From Helicobacter heilmannii (GTDB taxonomy: Bacteria; Campylobacterota; Campylobacteria; Campylobacterales; Helicobacteraceae), in assembly GCF_001283065.1 (NCBI RefSeq), contig NZ_CDMK01000002.1, positions 422,148 through 455,279 on the forward strand: 33,132 nucleotides of DNA. The letters run 5' to 3'. Below are positions 1-9,202 of this stretch, piece by piece. Positions within the stretch are counted from its first letter, which is position 1. Each line of letters opens with the position of its first letter. The notes under the pieces were generated by a model. It worked only from the letters and a program-made list of their open reading frames with translations, made no database searches and was not told the origin of the DNA. Both the position numbers and the translations under genes were made by a program.

Positions 1-105
1 GTGCAGACATGAGAATCCTTTGTATTAGAAATAAGCCTAGATTCTAGCACAATAAAGACAATGGGAGCATTGGCTTAAACAAAGTTTACTTTTAGAAAAA
101 AGCAC

Positions 106-111
106 TATAAT
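106..111 (+). promoter_or_regulatory. -10 box of the rpsP operon promoter
   Basis: A perfect TATAAT lies 31 bases before the chosen rpsP ATG at 143, in AT-rich DNA. No clear -35 hexamer is visible, which is common for the Helicobacter housekeeping sigma factor. Transcription would start near 118, so an in-frame ATG at 110, inside this box, cannot be the rpsP start. The operon-promoter assignment is inference from position. Confidence 0.65.
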
Positions 112-142
112 GGAAAATTTGCAACAAATGAAAAGGAACGCC

Positions 143-376
143 ATGACAATCGTACGACTTACCCGCAGTGGGCGCAAGAAAAAGCCCTTCTACCGCATTG
201 TGGTGACAGATTCACGCAAACGCCGCGATGGGGGGTGGATCGAGTCCATCGGGTATTACAATCCTCTAGCAAGCCCCAAAGTGGTGCAAATCGACCACGC
301 GAGGCTAGACTATTGGAAAAGCGTGGGGGCGAAAATGAGCGAGAGAGTGGAAAAACTCTCTAAACAACAAGCCTAA
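143..376 (+). CDS. rpsP: 30S ribosomal protein bS16
   Basis: Encodes bS16 of 77 residues, the usual length for Helicobacter. It binds 16S rRNA in the body of the small subunit and supports 30S assembly. The N-terminal [20 protein letters not shown] and the following [19 protein letters not shown] stretch are diagnostic of the family. I start at 143 rather than at the in-frame ATG at 110 because AAAAGGA (131-137) sits five bases upstream, MTIVRL is the family N-terminus, and the earlier ATG overlaps the -10 box. It is first in the operon, followed after 24 bases by a KH-domain gene, then rimM, trmD and rplS, the order found in many bacteria. Family identity is certain. Confidence 0.97.
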   Translation: MTIVRLTRSGRKKKPFYRIVVTDSRKRRDGGWIESIGYYNPLASPKVVQIDHARLDYWKSVGAKMSERVEKLSKQQA

Positions 377-400
377 GTCTAAAGGGGAGGGGAGGTTAGC

Positions 401-811
401 ATGCAAGAGCCAGGCACACAAGATCAAGATCTAGAAAATCTTAGGGGGGAGAGCCACGCTAAAAGCCAAACCTCCCAGCTAGACACCATTCAAAGCCCCA
501 CACAAGAAGCCCAAGAACCCCCCGCACAAGAAAATCAAGAAAATCAGGGTTATCCGATTGAAATTTTTGTCGCTGAATATTGTAAAAAGATTGTGGCTTA
601 TCCACAGGTCTTGCAAGTGCAAGTGCGCCTCGTCGAGCCGGGGGTTAAAGAAGTCTGTATCCACGCCAACCCACTGGACATGGGGCGGGTGATCGGTAAG
701 GATGGCAAAATGGTGAGCGCGCTCAAAGCCTTCATCTCAGGGGTCAAGGCCAAGGACGGCTTTAGCTATAAAATCGTGGTTGTGGCGGCTAAGAACCCCT
801 ATGTCTGCTGA
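401..811 (+). CDS. khpA: KH-domain RNA-binding protein (KhpA-like) with long N-terminal tail
   Basis: A 136-residue protein whose C-terminal half (about residues 52-136) is a KH domain of the KhpA (YlqC) type. The hallmark GxxG loop is G99-K100-D101-G102 in MGRVIGKDGKMVSALK. KhpA proteins bind RNA and are nearly always encoded between rpsP and rimM, as here. Residues 1-50 are a low-complexity, probably disordered tail rich in Gln, Glu and Pro that is not part of the standard protein of roughly 75-80 residues. The ATG at 401 follows two purine-rich stretches (AAAGGGGAGG and GGAGG, 381-395). Its last 11 bases overlap rimM, suggesting coupled translation. The RNA partners are unknown; the gene name rests on domain and position. 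Confidence 0.85.
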   Translation: MQEPGTQDQDLENLRGESHAKSQTSQLDTIQSPTQEAQEPPAQENQENQGYPIEIFVAEYCKKIVAYPQVLQVQVRLVEPGVKEVCIHANPLDMGRVIGKDGKMVSALKAFISGVKAKDGFSYKIVVVAAKNPYVC

Positions 812-1319
812 GTGGTTGGTGGTGGGCCGCTTGGGGCGGGCGGTTGGTCTAAAAGGCGGGCTTAAACTCAATTTGGAGAGCAATTGTTTAGAGTGCCTAA
901 CCCTGGGGGCGCGCGTGCAAGTTGCTAGCCCTCTAAAATCCCCAAAAGAGCACACCATCCACACCTATGAGCCTAAAACCTCCCTGCTCTTCTTAGAGGG
1001 GGTAAGCACTAGAGAGCAAGCTCAAGAACTCACAGGCAGTGTCCTTAAAATGAGCGAGGAGGAGACGCTAAGGCTTTGCAAGTTGCAAGAGGGGGAGTTT
1101 TTGGCATTCCAGTTAGTGGGGCTAGAGGTGGTAGAAGAAGGCGAGGTTTTAGGGGTGGTGTTAGGCGTGCAAAGCTTTGCAGGGGTGGATTATTTGCAAG
1201 TGCAAGCTTTGGCTAAAACATTCTTAATCCCCTATATCCCCCGCTACATCATCCATGTAGACTTAATAAACAAGCGCATCGAAACCAAGGACGCTTTAGG
1301 GCTCTTGGAGGAAAGTTGA
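801..1319 (+). CDS. rimM: 16S rRNA processing protein RimM
   Basis: RimM, 172 residues, helps mature the 30S head and 16S rRNA, working with uS19. The N-terminal RimM domain shows VGRLGRAVGLKGGLKL (residues 8-23), and the C-terminal PRC barrel (about 96-170) contains FLIPYIPRYI (141-150). I place the start at the ATG at 801, whose product begins MSAEWLVVGRLGR like the family; an earlier in-frame GTG-type start at 780 would add seven residues inside the KH gene. There is no strong Shine-Dalgarno, so translation probably depends on ribosomes finishing the upstream gene. Its TGA stop overlaps the trmD ATG by one base. Assignment is secure; the exact start is slightly less so. Confidence 0.94.
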   Translation: MSAEWLVVGRLGRAVGLKGGLKLNLESNCLECLTLGARVQVASPLKSPKEHTIHTYEPKTSLLFLEGVSTREQAQELTGSVLKMSEEETLRLCKLQEGEFLAFQLVGLEVVEEGEVLGVVLGVQSFAGVDYLQVQALAKTFLIPYIPRYIIHVDLINKRIETKDALGLLEES

Positions 1320-2053
1320 TGCACTTTAGCATCCTCAGTTTATTTCCTAATCTCCTGTCCTTTTACTTTGAAGACTCCATTTTAAAGCGCGCACGCGCCC
1401 AGGGCATTTTTAGCCTTGATTTGGTGGATATGCGCCCCTTCTCGCCCCATAAATTTAAAAGGGCGGACTTCCCCCTAGTGGGCGGGGGTGCGGGGCAAAT
1501 CTTAGACCCCTACATGGTGGAAAACGCCTTAGAGAGCTTAGATGGCGGGCATGTGATTTTCTTAAGCCCTGTAGGCAAGCCCTACACCCAGCAAGACGCG
1601 CAAAGGCTAGCCACCTACAAGCATTTGATTTTAGTTTGTGGCCGTTACGATGGCTTTGATGAACGGTTGATAGAAACCCATGCTGACGAAGTCTTTAGCG
1701 TGGGGGATTTTGTGCTCACGGGCGGGGAGTTGCCTGCTTTATGTGTGTGCGACAGCGTGGCGCGGCTGTTAAAGGGGACTTTAGGCAATGTCCACTCGCT
1801 AGAGAAGGAAAGTTTTAGCCAAAATCTCTTAGAAGCCCCCAATTTTGCCAACACCTACAACCTAGCTAAAAAGCCCAGCTGTACGCAAATGGCGACTATT
1901 TCAGCGTATTCAAAGGGTAACCATGCTAGAATAGAGGGGATTATGCACGATTTATCTATCCAGAGGACTAAATATTTTCGTCCCCCCCTTTATTGCTTAG
2001 ATAGGTCTTTGCAGAAGTTCTGCCAAAACAACAAGAAAGGTTCATCCAAATGA
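1319..2053 (+). CDS. trmD: tRNA (guanine-N1)-methyltransferase TrmD
   Basis: TrmD, 244 residues, transfers a methyl group from SAM to N1 of G37 in tRNAs reading CNN codons, preventing +1 frameshifts. It is a SPOUT enzyme and acts as a dimer. Visible knot motifs are LSPVGKPY (82-89), [10 protein letters not shown] (107-116) and [11 protein letters not shown] (127-137), with [10 protein letters not shown] at 55-64. The C-terminal domain has [11 protein letters not shown]. The ATG at 1319 is preceded by GGAGG (1307-1311) at good spacing; an in-frame TTG one codon earlier is less likely. The gene overlaps rimM by one base and rplS by four (ATGA). The tail after KYFRPPLY looks somewhat longer than in H. 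pylori TrmD. Confidence 0.97.
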   Translation: MHFSILSLFPNLLSFYFEDSILKRARAQGIFSLDLVDMRPFSPHKFKRADFPLVGGGAGQILDPYMVENALESLDGGHVIFLSPVGKPYTQQDAQRLATYKHLILVCGRYDGFDERLIETHADEVFSVGDFVLTGGELPALCVCDSVARLLKGTLGNVHSLEKESFSQNLLEAPNFANTYNLAKKPSCTQMATISAYSKGNHARIEGIMHDLSIQRTKYFRPPLYCLDRSLQKFCQNNKKGSSK

Positions 2054-2421
2054 AAAACCGCTATTTGCAATCCTTTGAGGATGCTCAAATCAAGGCACAA
2101 CCCCCCCGCTTTAAGGCCGGCGACACTTTGCGCCTAGGCATCCGTATCCAAGAGGGCGATAAAATGCGTACCCAAAACTTTGAGGGCGTTTGCATCGCTT
2201 TAAGGGGCAATGGAGTCGGCAAAACCTTTTGTGTCCGTAAGGTAGGCGCAAATGGCGTGGGTGTGGAGCGGATTTTTCCCCTTTATTCGGCAAGCTTGGC
2301 GAGCATTGAGGTTTTGAGGGTGGGACGGGTGCGCCGCGCTAAACTCTACTACCTACGCCACAGAAAAGGCAAGGCTGCGCGCATTAAAGAAGTGCGTAAG
2401 GTGGAGAAAAAAGAGGCTTAG
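2050..2421 (+). CDS. rplS: 50S ribosomal protein bL19
   Basis: bL19, 123 residues, lies at the subunit interface of the ribosome near bridges to 16S rRNA. Family features are [30 protein letters not shown] and the C-terminal [14 protein letters not shown] followed by a basic [12 protein letters not shown] stretch. The start ATG overlaps the trmD stop (ATGA) and has AGAAAGG about 10 bases upstream. This is the last gene of the plus-strand operon that begins with rpsP. No convincing intrinsic terminator follows; only a loose CCCCC/GGGGG pairing around 2440-2470 is visible. Identity is certain. Confidence 0.97.
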   Translation: MKNRYLQSFEDAQIKAQPPRFKAGDTLRLGIRIQEGDKMRTQNFEGVCIALRGNGVGKTFCVRKVGANGVGVERIFPLYSASLASIEVLRVGRVRRAKLYYLRHRKGKAARIKEVRKVEKKEA

Positions 2422-2760
2422 TTTAGCCACCCCAAGTAGCCCCCTTTCGCCCTTTAGCAGTGTGTGGGGGTTATCCATTTAGACTTAGTTTTAATGTGTG
2501 TGTTGCACTCTTGTGGCCGGCTTTTAAGGTTACTTACACAGCTGTCCCTCTTAAGCCCAACTCTTTAGCCACCCCTTAAACCCCCTTAAAATAAGCTCCC
2601 TTTGCTTGGATTGTACTTTTAATTAACTCCTTTGTGCCACTACAAGTTGCCCCCTCTAGGTCATCCCCTTCAGGTCTATGTCTGAAGCCACAAAGCCTCC
2701 CCTTTTGTAGTGGGTTTGTCCCTATGGCCACACCCCAATCTACCTTAAGTGAGCCACCCT
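2422..2760. other. Intergenic gap with repeats and a decayed open frame
   Basis: 339 bases separate the convergent rplS and chemoreceptor genes. A 12-base direct repeat, TTTAGCCACCCC, occurs at 2422-2433 and 2564-2575, and a related GCCACCCTTTAAA ends the gap at 2752-2764. An inverted repeat CCACTACAA (2637-2645) / TTGTAGTGG (2705-2713) encloses a second hairpin CTTCAG/CTGAAG (2668-2687). On the minus strand a frame stays open from the end of the chemoreceptor to a stop at 2576 (roughly 60 codons, including GATCSGTKELIKSTIQAKGA). Its tone recalls the variable C-terminal tails of IS605-type TnpB proteins, but I cannot confirm this. No intact gene is present. Confidence 0.5.
2637..2713. repeat. 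Nested inverted repeats in the rplS-chemoreceptor gap
   Basis: Outer arms CCACTACAA (2637-2645) and TTGTAGTGG (2705-2713) are perfect 9-base complements. Between them CTTCAG (2668-2673) pairs with CTGAAG (2682-2687) around an eight-base loop. The layout could fold as a stem with an internal hairpin in RNA of either strand. There is no T-run directly after either arm, so a simple intrinsic terminator is not supported. It may be the end of a lost mobile element or a structured RNA; the sequence alone does not decide. Confidence 0.5.
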
Positions 2761-4827
2761 TTAAAATTTCTTCTTGTTCGTGTCTTCTAGAATGCCACCG
2801 GCAATGTGCTCGATCTCTTGACTGATGTCTAGACAATTCTTGGCAATGTCTAAATTGTGGGTCAAGTTTTCATCAAATTCGCCCATCGTGTTGTTGATGT
2901 CAGACATCGCACTGGCCTGGGCTTTGATGGCTGTCGAGTTGTCGGCAATGCTTTGTAACAATACATTGATGTTGCTCTCAATTTCGCTCAAAGACTTTTG
3001 GGTGCGCTCAGCTAGTTTTCTCACTTCATCGGCGACCACCGCAAAGCCACGGCCGTGCTCTCCGGCACGCGCGGCCTCAATGGCGGCGTTTAGGGCCAAT
3101 AAATTCGTTTGATCAGCGATGTCTCTAATCATCTCTATAATGCTTTTAATGTCCTGGCTTTGGGCGATCATTTCATCACTTTTTGCACTCACATCGGCAA
3201 TGTTTTGCGTGATGTTCTCGATGCTTTGGGTGGTTTTCTCCAAGTCTTGGGACTGCTTGCTGGAGCTAGAAGAAAGCTTTTCCATGCTCTCTTTCAAGCT
3301 CTGCGCCTTGGTGTTTAGGCTATTGGCAAAACCTAGAGAAGTTCTCAACATTTCAATGATTTGGGTACCTAGCTGGTTGATCGACATTTCAACTTCACCC
3401 TTTGCATCTTGGATTTTTGGTGTGAAATCTAAATTTTGGTACGCTTCCACCACCGCTAAGATTTTATTTAAATCTGCCCCAACACCCCTCTCTAAGCTCT
3501 CCACCATAGAGTGCGTTGCACTGATGAGCTCGCGCAGCTTAGGTGTGCTGGCTTCATTCTCTGCTTGTTTTGCAGCAATGATCCCTTTTTGCACTGCAGA
3601 AGCTAATTGTGTGGTCTCCACCACTGCAGCGTTGTCGTTGTGGAACGCTTGTTGGATTTTATTGATGTTGTCGTTGATGGAATCTAGCATGCCTCCAATC
3701 TCGTCTTTTTGGCTCGATTGGTAGACCTCTAGTTTAACATTCTCCTCGTGGTTGAGCAGTCTAAAAAAGCTGTTTAAGGTCGCCACCACCCTATAAATGC
3801 GGGCGACGATCTGCTTATTAATATAAAAATTCATCACAAAGATGGAGAGTACTAGGCAGAGTAGAGCAATCAAAGTGATGGCGATTTGGGTTTTATACAC
3901 CTGGTCGTAGACCTCTGTTTGCGGGAGAGCTGCACCCACCACCCAGTTGTGCTCCATCAGTGTGCCATAGGGTTTAAAGGCTTGGATGGCTAAGATCACC
4001 TTTGTATTTAAGATTTGAGAGAAAAAGGCAATGATTTTTCTTTCCCCCGGTTTGGCGTTCTTTCTAAAGGCAACAATCTCATGCCCCTCTTTGGTGGGCA
4101 AGACTTCTACAAAGGGTTTGCCTTGTAATTTGTGGTCCCTGGTCATGCTAAAGGTACGATCACCCGAACCGATTAAAAAGCCGTTTTTACCAGTTCCCAT
4201 GGGAAAGTATTTTTCTTGAATATATTCAAGGCTCACAAATAGGGCGGCGACGGCCTTAAGTTGGTGTTTGGTGTCAAAAATGGGGGCGGCGATGGTGAAG
4301 CCAAAGTAAGACACCCCGGGGACTAAGGTCCGCATCTCTGTATCGCTGCGGCTCACCACCTGCGTGTCGATCACCTTTTTAATCACGGGCGCGTCTAAGA
4401 CTGCGGGAGTATTGCTGTACATGGCGATAGTCCTGTCTTTTTTTTGGATGGCTTCGTAGCTGGTGGTGGGCTTTTGGTCTTTAAGCATGATCAAAAAGGC
4501 CGCGCGCACAAATTCGTTGTTCTGGCATAATTTGCGGACATTGTCTGCAATCTCTAGCCCATTGGCATTCTTTAAAAAAAGATACCCATTACCTGAAAAG
4601 TAGTTGGTGTAAGCACTGAGCGTGGATTTGACATGCTCAAGCTCGCGCGTGATGTTGAAGGCTTGGTTTTGCGCACGGTCAATCACCGTTTGGTTGGCGT
4701 TGGTGGTTAATATACGGGTGATCTCGCCTACATAGTATACCCCCAAGGCTACAAAGGCGAGGATCAAGATCAGCGAAACGGCTAGGATTGTCTTTGCGCT
4801 TAGCTTCAAACGACTTAAAAACTTCAT
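2761..4827 (-). CDS. Methyl-accepting chemotaxis protein with double Cache sensor (TlpA/TlpC-like)
   Basis: A 688-residue transmembrane chemoreceptor. Transmembrane helices lie at about 12-34 and 314-336, enclosing a periplasmic dCache-type ligand domain (about 40-310). A HAMP-like linker follows, then a long cytoplasmic coiled coil with the conserved hairpin tip [41 protein letters not shown] at 567-607, which contacts CheA and CheW. The protein ends soon after (EDTNKKKF) with no CheR/CheB-docking pentapeptide. The start at 4827 has GGAGGA just upstream; an in-frame start 26 codons earlier would run into the preceding gene. It lies 13 bases after the mscS-like stop, so probably shares its transcript. 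The ligand is unknown. Organisation is like H. pylori TlpA and TlpC. Confidence 0.93.
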   Translation of the reverse strand: MKFLSRLKLSAKTILAVSLILILAFVALGVYYVGEITRILTTNANQTVIDRAQNQAFNITRELEHVKSTLSAYTNYFSGNGYLFLKNANGLEIADNVRKLCQNNEFVRAAFLIMLKDQKPTTSYEAIQKKDRTIAMYSNTPAVLDAPVIKKVIDTQVVSRSDTEMRTLVPGVSYFGFTIAAPIFDTKHQLKAVAALFVSLEYIQEKYFPMGTGKNGFLIGSGDRTFSMTRDHKLQGKPFVEVLPTKEGHEIVAFRKNAKPGERKIIAFFSQILNTKVILAIQAFKPYGTLMEHNWVVGAALPQTEVYDQVYKTQIAITLIALLCLVLSIFVMNFYINKQIVARIYRVVATLNSFFRLLNHEENVKLEVYQSSQKDEIGGMLDSINDNINKIQQAFHNDNAAVVETTQLASAVQKGIIAAKQAENEASTPKLRELISATHSMVESLERGVGADLNKILAVVEAYQNLDFTPKIQDAKGEVEMSINQLGTQIIEMLRTSLGFANSLNTKAQSLKESMEKLSSSSSKQSQDLEKTTQSIENITQNIADVSAKSDEMIAQSQDIKSIIEMIRDIADQTNLLALNAAIEAARAGEHGRGFAVVADEVRKLAERTQKSLSEIESNINVLLQSIADNSTAIKAQASAMSDINNTMGEFDENLTHNLDIAKNCLDISQEIEHIAGGILEDTNKKKF

Positions 4828-4840
4828 AGTTCCTCCAGAC

Positions 4841-6715
4841 TTAAGATGGGTGTGGCATGCTCTCGATATACACACTTTGAGAGGGGAAGGCAAAGCTAAG
4901 ACCACAATCCTCCACGACTTTCATGATCTTTAACATCACATCCTCCTTAATGGCAAGCCACTCTCCCCACACGACACTTTTAGAAAAGCAGTAAATAAAA
5001 ATATTGATCGAGCTGTCTCCAAAGCTGTCTAAATAGACAAAGAGATTAGATTTATAACCCATCAAATCGTTGAAGGACACGATGTTTTGGCGCTCCATGA
5101 TGTAGTCGTGGTGGTCGTGATCGGTGATGTTCTCCAAATCGCTAGCTTTGGCGATTTGGGGATGTTGCTCGAGCATTTGGCGAATCCCTAAAACGCATTT
5201 TTGCAGTGCCTCGCTAGACGAGCCATAGGTCAGCCCCACAATCATCTTAATGCGCCGCCCCATTTTACGCCGATTCCAGTTTCTAATCGACTTGCTGGCC
5301 AGCTCTGAGTTGGGTACAAAAAACAGCGCGTTGTCAAAGCCCCGAATGGTGGTGCGTCTTAGCCCCATTTCCACGACCGTGCCCTCCACATCCCCGCACA
5401 CAATCCAATCGCCTTGGCCAAAAGAATTGTCCAAGAGCAAGATCACCGAGGCAAAGAAGTTCGCCAAGACATCCTTCACTGCCAATGCCACCGCTAGCCC
5501 GCCGATGCCAAGCGAGGCGATGATGGTGGAGATGTTAAAGCCCAATTGCTTGAGAACCCCCAAAATAGTGAGCACAAAGATGAAGAAATACGCGATCTTT
5601 AAGATCAAGTTAATAACTTCTTTACGAAAACCATTTTTGCGCGAAGCTAGGGTGGCCAAGATCGCCGCTCCATAGGCTTTAAACAGCGCGATCACTAGCC
5701 ATGCGATGAGAGACACATAGACCACACCCAAATACATGTCAAATCTAGGGGGTGCTGGGTGGGGGTAGTAGAGGATGTCGATGGAGATGTCAAAGCTGTA
5801 GATGAAGAGAAAGGTCGAGATGGGGGCTAGGATGCTGTTTCTAATCTTCTCTTGGATGTTAATGTTGGCATTCTTGCGGCTAAAACGAACGCAGTAATCT
5901 AGGGCTTTAACAAAGATCGCAGTAACGATCTGACGCAGAGCAAGCAAAAGTACCAAGAACCCCAAAGAGAGTAAGATTTTGGCGTTTTGCAAGCCGTTCA
6001 TATCGGGGAAAATGTGGTTAACCGCCCCGGCGATGCGCTCGAGTACCCATTGCATGTTGATGTTGAAGACGACATTTTTTGCCAACACATCTTTAGGGTG
6101 CTTTTGGATGTAGCGCAGTACATCAGTGTAGGTCTGCAGCTTGATTTGGTAGTTCTCCAGCGCGCCCAAGAGTTCATGTTTTTTGATGTCTGCGAGGTGC
6201 TCGGGGATGGTGTAGGTTCTAGTGGCAAAGGCCTCTAATTTGAGCAAATAGGTGGAGGTGATGTTTTTGATGTCCCTTTCTTGGCTGAAAAGGTCGGTGG
6301 AGGTGCGGATTTTCTCCAAAAAGCCGTACATCTGTGCTTCCACTTCGAGGTTTTTAAGCTGGATGGTTTGGCTAAAATAAGCGTAAAAATCATTGATTTT
6401 ACTGCTCTTTAAGAGTGCTTTTTGCAAGGCATGTTGCTGCTTGGTGTTCTCTTGGATGTTGATGCCTATTTTTTCTTGGGAGTTTAAAAGCCGCAGGGCA
6501 AAGGCGTGCATGAGCTCGTTTTTTTGGTCGCTGTATAAAGAAACTTCGGTGTGCTTGGTGGGGTCTTTTTGGTAGCGGGTGATGACTTGGTTGAGTTGGT
6601 TGATCTGTTTTAAGAGCAAATGTAGATCGATTAAATCTAAATCCCCCCCCTCATGCGTGTCTGCCCGTAAAAAGCCCATGAACAAGACAAGTAGAGCCCA
6701 TAAAAGAAAACGCAT
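4841..6715 (-). CDS. MscS-family mechanosensitive ion channel
   Basis: A 624-residue inner-membrane channel. It begins with a likely signal peptide ([18 protein letters not shown]), then a long helical periplasmic region (about 20-235), and membrane helices at about 246-264, 295-315, 326-346, 366-388 and 395-428. The last is the glycine/alanine-rich pore helix ([20 protein letters not shown], 400-419), followed by the MscS beta domain with [24 protein letters not shown] (432-455) and FVPNSEL. Such channels release solutes when membrane tension rises. I chose the ATG at 6715 because GGAG lies five bases upstream and it gives a signal peptide; an ATG six codons earlier overlaps murD without a ribosome site. 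It starts two bases after the murD stop. Length matches the H. pylori homologue I recall. Confidence 0.92.
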   Translation of the reverse strand: MRFLLWALLVLFMGFLRADTHEGGDLDLIDLHLLLKQINQLNQVITRYQKDPTKHTEVSLYSDQKNELMHAFALRLLNSQEKIGINIQENTKQQHALQKALLKSSKINDFYAYFSQTIQLKNLEVEAQMYGFLEKIRTSTDLFSQERDIKNITSTYLLKLEAFATRTYTIPEHLADIKKHELLGALENYQIKLQTYTDVLRYIQKHPKDVLAKNVVFNINMQWVLERIAGAVNHIFPDMNGLQNAKILLSLGFLVLLLALRQIVTAIFVKALDYCVRFSRKNANINIQEKIRNSILAPISTFLFIYSFDISIDILYYPHPAPPRFDMYLGVVYVSLIAWLVIALFKAYGAAILATLASRKNGFRKEVINLILKIAYFFIFVLTILGVLKQLGFNISTIIASLGIGGLAVALAVKDVLANFFASVILLLDNSFGQGDWIVCGDVEGTVVEMGLRRTTIRGFDNALFFVPNSELASKSIRNWNRRKMGRRIKMIVGLTYGSSSEALQKCVLGIRQMLEQHPQIAKASDLENITDHDHHDYIMERQNIVSFNDLMGYKSNLFVYLDSFGDSSINIFIYCFSKSVVWGEWLAIKEDVMLKIMKVVEDCGLSFAFPSQSVYIESMPHPS

Positions 6716-6717
6716 CT

Positions 6718-7968
6718 TCACTCCAACACGCATTGTTTAAAGGCATCCCCCCTATGTTTGTAAGAGGCAAATTGGTCTAAGCTTGCTGCGCTGGGTGAGA
6801 GCATGCCGATGTCGCCCTGTTTTAAATTTTTCTTGATCTCTTGCACGGCCACTTCAATTTTACGGCATAGGTGGGCGGGGATTTTATGCTCCTGGGCCAT
6901 TTGCATGATCGCAGGCGCGCTCACCCCGATCGCATACACTTCGGCTTGTAGGCGGGTAAGCGATTCAAATAAGGGTTTCAAGTCCACGCCCTTGGTGTCG
7001 CCCCCTAGGATCAAGTGTATGTAGTTGTCTTGAAAGCACTCTAAAGCTTTTAAAGTGGCATCTACATTGGTCGCCTTGCTATCATCCACCCAAGTGTAGC
7101 CCTTTTTGTCTGTAAAAATCTCGATGCGGTGGGGCTGGATAGTGTAGGTGTTGAGCAGGTCGTAATCGGCCACGCCTGTATATAACTTCGCTGCACTCAA
7201 AGCCAACAGTGCGTCTAACAAAAAGGGCTCTTTAAAGTGCACCTTGTCGATGTCTAGCCCCATTTTTTGCGCCAAATCACTAGAGTTTGTATAAAAAATG
7301 ATCTGCGCCTTTGTAGCCTGTACGAGAGGGTGGTCTTTTAGGGTGGTGTGGATGAAGGCGTGGGTGTATGCGCCCATAAGGCTTAGGGGCTTTAACTTCG
7401 CCACGACATAGTTTTCGTAACTGCCATGCCAACTTAAATGGTCCTGGGCTAGGGGCAATAAAATGTAAATTTGCGGGCTTAGGTGGTTCGTGTAGTGCAG
7501 AGTGAAGGAGCTGGTTTCTAGCACCCAAGTGTAGGGGGGTTTTTTCTCTAGGCTTTTGGTGTAGAGTTGGATCAAGGGGGTGCCGATATTGCCCCCCACT
7601 TGGGCGTTTTTCAACAAGAGCCCGAGCATTTCTGTGGTTGTGGTTTTGCCATTCGTCCCGCTGATGAAAATCGTGGTGGGCAGCGGCTCTTTTCTATTAC
7701 TTTCCCAAAGTTGCTTGATATAGTCGTATTCGCTGCAAAGGTGCTTGCTGGCGACCACTAAGGGGTGGTTAAAGGGGATGCCCGGGCTCACCAGCTCCAA
7801 CTTAGAGGCATAGGGGTTAAACATCTTAGAGGGCAGCCATTTTTGTTGGTTGATGTCTAGGGATGGGGTCAACACATGGTCGTCATAGACACAGTAAGGG
7901 ATGTTCTTGCGGTGTAAATAGGCAGCAAACGCCTTATTGGTTTGTCCGTACCCAAGTAAAGAAATCAT
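6718..7968 (-). CDS. murD: UDP-N-acetylmuramoylalanine--D-glutamate ligase MurD
   Basis: MurD, 416 residues, adds D-glutamate to UDP-MurNAc-L-Ala in the cytoplasm during peptidoglycan precursor synthesis, using ATP. Visible features are the N-terminal Rossmann start MISLLGYGQTNKAFAAYL, the P-loop ISGTNGKTTTTEML (about 102-115), GGNIGTPL, QDHLSWHGSYENY, DDSKATNVDATLKALE and LLSPSAASLDQFASYKHRGDAF. I start at the ATG at 7968, with GGAAGG six bases upstream, rather than the TTG immediately before it. It follows mraY after 71 bases and is followed by the mscS-like gene after two bases. The mraY-murD pairing is the usual Helicobacter remnant of the dcw cluster. The family assignment is secure. Confidence 0.96.
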   Translation of the reverse strand: MISLLGYGQTNKAFAAYLHRKNIPYCVYDDHVLTPSLDINQQKWLPSKMFNPYASKLELVSPGIPFNHPLVVASKHLCSEYDYIKQLWESNRKEPLPTTIFISGTNGKTTTTEMLGLLLKNAQVGGNIGTPLIQLYTKSLEKKPPYTWVLETSSFTLHYTNHLSPQIYILLPLAQDHLSWHGSYENYVVAKLKPLSLMGAYTHAFIHTTLKDHPLVQATKAQIIFYTNSSDLAQKMGLDIDKVHFKEPFLLDALLALSAAKLYTGVADYDLLNTYTIQPHRIEIFTDKKGYTWVDDSKATNVDATLKALECFQDNYIHLILGGDTKGVDLKPLFESLTRLQAEVYAIGVSAPAIMQMAQEHKIPAHLCRKIEVAVQEIKKNLKQGDIGMLSPSAASLDQFASYKHRGDAFKQCVLE

Positions 7969-8039
7969 CAAAAGCCTTCCAAAATAAAATCAATTCGATG
8001 AGGGCTAGGATAGCACACTTAGACAACGCAATAATGAAT

Positions 8040-9101
8040 CTAGCGCACTTTTAAACTGAGCAATGCCACGATATTACTCAAAAGTGCGATGATCCAAAAA
8101 CGCAAAATGATTTTATTCTCCGGCCAGCCCTTGGATTCAAAATGATGGTGCAGGGGTGTCATGCGAAAAATGCGCTTTTTGCGGGTCTTGTAGCTGGTAA
8201 CTTGTAAAATCACTGAGCTCGCCTCAAGCACAAATACTGAGCCCATTAAAATCAAAAGAATCTCGTTGTTGGTGATGATCGCCATGTAGGCGATGAAGCC
8301 CCCGATGCTAAGGCTGCCACTATCTCCCATGAACACCTCAGCTGGGAATGAGTTGAACCATAAAAACCCAAGTAGCGCGCCGACCAGTGCCATCGCCACC
8401 ACCATCACCTCCCCGCTATGGCTCACTTTTGGATAGAGCAAGTATTTACTAAACTCGGCATTGCCCACAACATAGATGAACACGCTTAAACTCACAATCA
8501 CGCAAATGCTAGGTACTGTGGCCAGTCCATCTAGCCCGTCTGTCAAATTCACGGCGTTGGAGGTGGAGAGGAAGACGAGCATCCAAAAGCCGATCAACAA
8601 AAAGGCATGCCCTTCAAAGGAAAAAATGGGGTGTTTTAAAAAGGGGAAGTACAGGCTTTTAACTTGCATGAGCCCGGCAAGTGCTAAGGTGATGAAGAAA
8701 GAGAGCAGGGCTAGCATGCCAAATTTATAGCGCGATGTAACGCCGGCATTGCTCTTGCGGCTGATTTTGGTGTAGTCATCCTGCACCCCAATGAGTCCAA
8801 AGCCCACAAGCACCACCAACCCTAAGAGCACAAAGAGATTGTCTAATCTAGCGGTTAAAAGCGAGGCGGCTAGGGTGGTGGCGATGAAGACCACCCCACC
8901 CATGGTTGGGGTGTTTTGCTTATTTTGGTGGGGAATGTAGACCGAGATGGGTTGGTTTGCTTTTTTGGCCTTTGCCCATGCGATGAATTTGGGCATCACC
9001 AAAACACAGCCAAAGAAGCTCAAGAAAAACGCCAGTCCCGAGCGAAAGGTGATGTATTGGAACAAGTTAATGTGTAAGAGGGGGTAGAGGTAGTAGAGCA
9101 T
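8040..9101 (-). CDS. mraY: Phospho-N-acetylmuramoyl-pentapeptide transferase MraY
   Basis: MraY, 353 residues, moves phospho-MurNAc-pentapeptide from UDP to undecaprenyl phosphate, producing lipid I at the inner membrane. The sequence is strongly hydrophobic with about ten predicted helices. Signature segments are the aspartate pair in [44 protein letters not shown] and the histidine motif [17 protein letters not shown] start at the ATG at 9101, which gives [20 protein letters not shown] and the length usual in Helicobacter; a TTG two codons earlier is also in frame. No strong Shine-Dalgarno is visible. A TATAAT box at 9131-9136 on this strand probably drives mraY, murD, the channel gene and the chemoreceptor gene. 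Confidence 0.96.
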   Translation of the reverse strand: MLYYLYPLLHINLFQYITFRSGLAFFLSFFGCVLVMPKFIAWAKAKKANQPISVYIPHQNKQNTPTMGGVVFIATTLAASLLTARLDNLFVLLGLVVLVGFGLIGVQDDYTKISRKSNAGVTSRYKFGMLALLSFFITLALAGLMQVKSLYFPFLKHPIFSFEGHAFLLIGFWMLVFLSTSNAVNLTDGLDGLATVPSICVIVSLSVFIYVVGNAEFSKYLLYPKVSHSGEVMVVAMALVGALLGFLWFNSFPAEVFMGDSGSLSIGGFIAYMAIITNNEILLILMGSVFVLEASSVILQVTSYKTRKKRIFRMTPLHHHFESKGWPENKIILRFWIIALLSNIVALLSLKVR

Positions 9102-9130
9102 GGCCAAACTTTAGTGTGGAATGGGGCGTG

Positions 9131-9138
9131 ATTATAAC
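9131..9138. promoter_or_regulatory. Overlapping divergent -10 boxes between mraY and the lipoprotein gene
   Basis: On the minus strand the bases 9136-9131 read TATAAT, 30 bases from the mraY ATG, with TTGGTG 17 bases further upstream as a weak -35. On the plus strand almost the same bases (9133-9138) read TATAAC, and a second candidate TACAAT lies at 9167-9172, closer to the lipoprotein GTG at 9203. The 101-base gap must serve both directions. The minus-strand box is the stronger call; the plus-strand choice is open. Confidence 0.55.
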
Positions 9139-9202
9139 ATAAAGCTACTTTTACACCAAGTTGAGTTACAATAAGGGCTTTATTTGTGTAAAGGAGTTTG
9201 GC

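Noticed and set aside
110-142. In-frame ATG upstream of rpsP giving an 88-residue protein
   Set aside because: It overlaps the TATAAT box, lacks a ribosome site, and adds residues absent from bS16; the ATG at 143 has AAAAGGA and the family N-terminus.
2440-2475. CCCCC/GGGGG pairing after rplS as an intrinsic terminator
   Set aside because: Loop of more than 20 bases and no T-run after the right arm.
3119-3724. 201-codon open frame antisense to the chemoreceptor
   Set aside because: It mirrors the conserved signalling domain of a clear chemoreceptor gene and has no independent family features or ribosome site.
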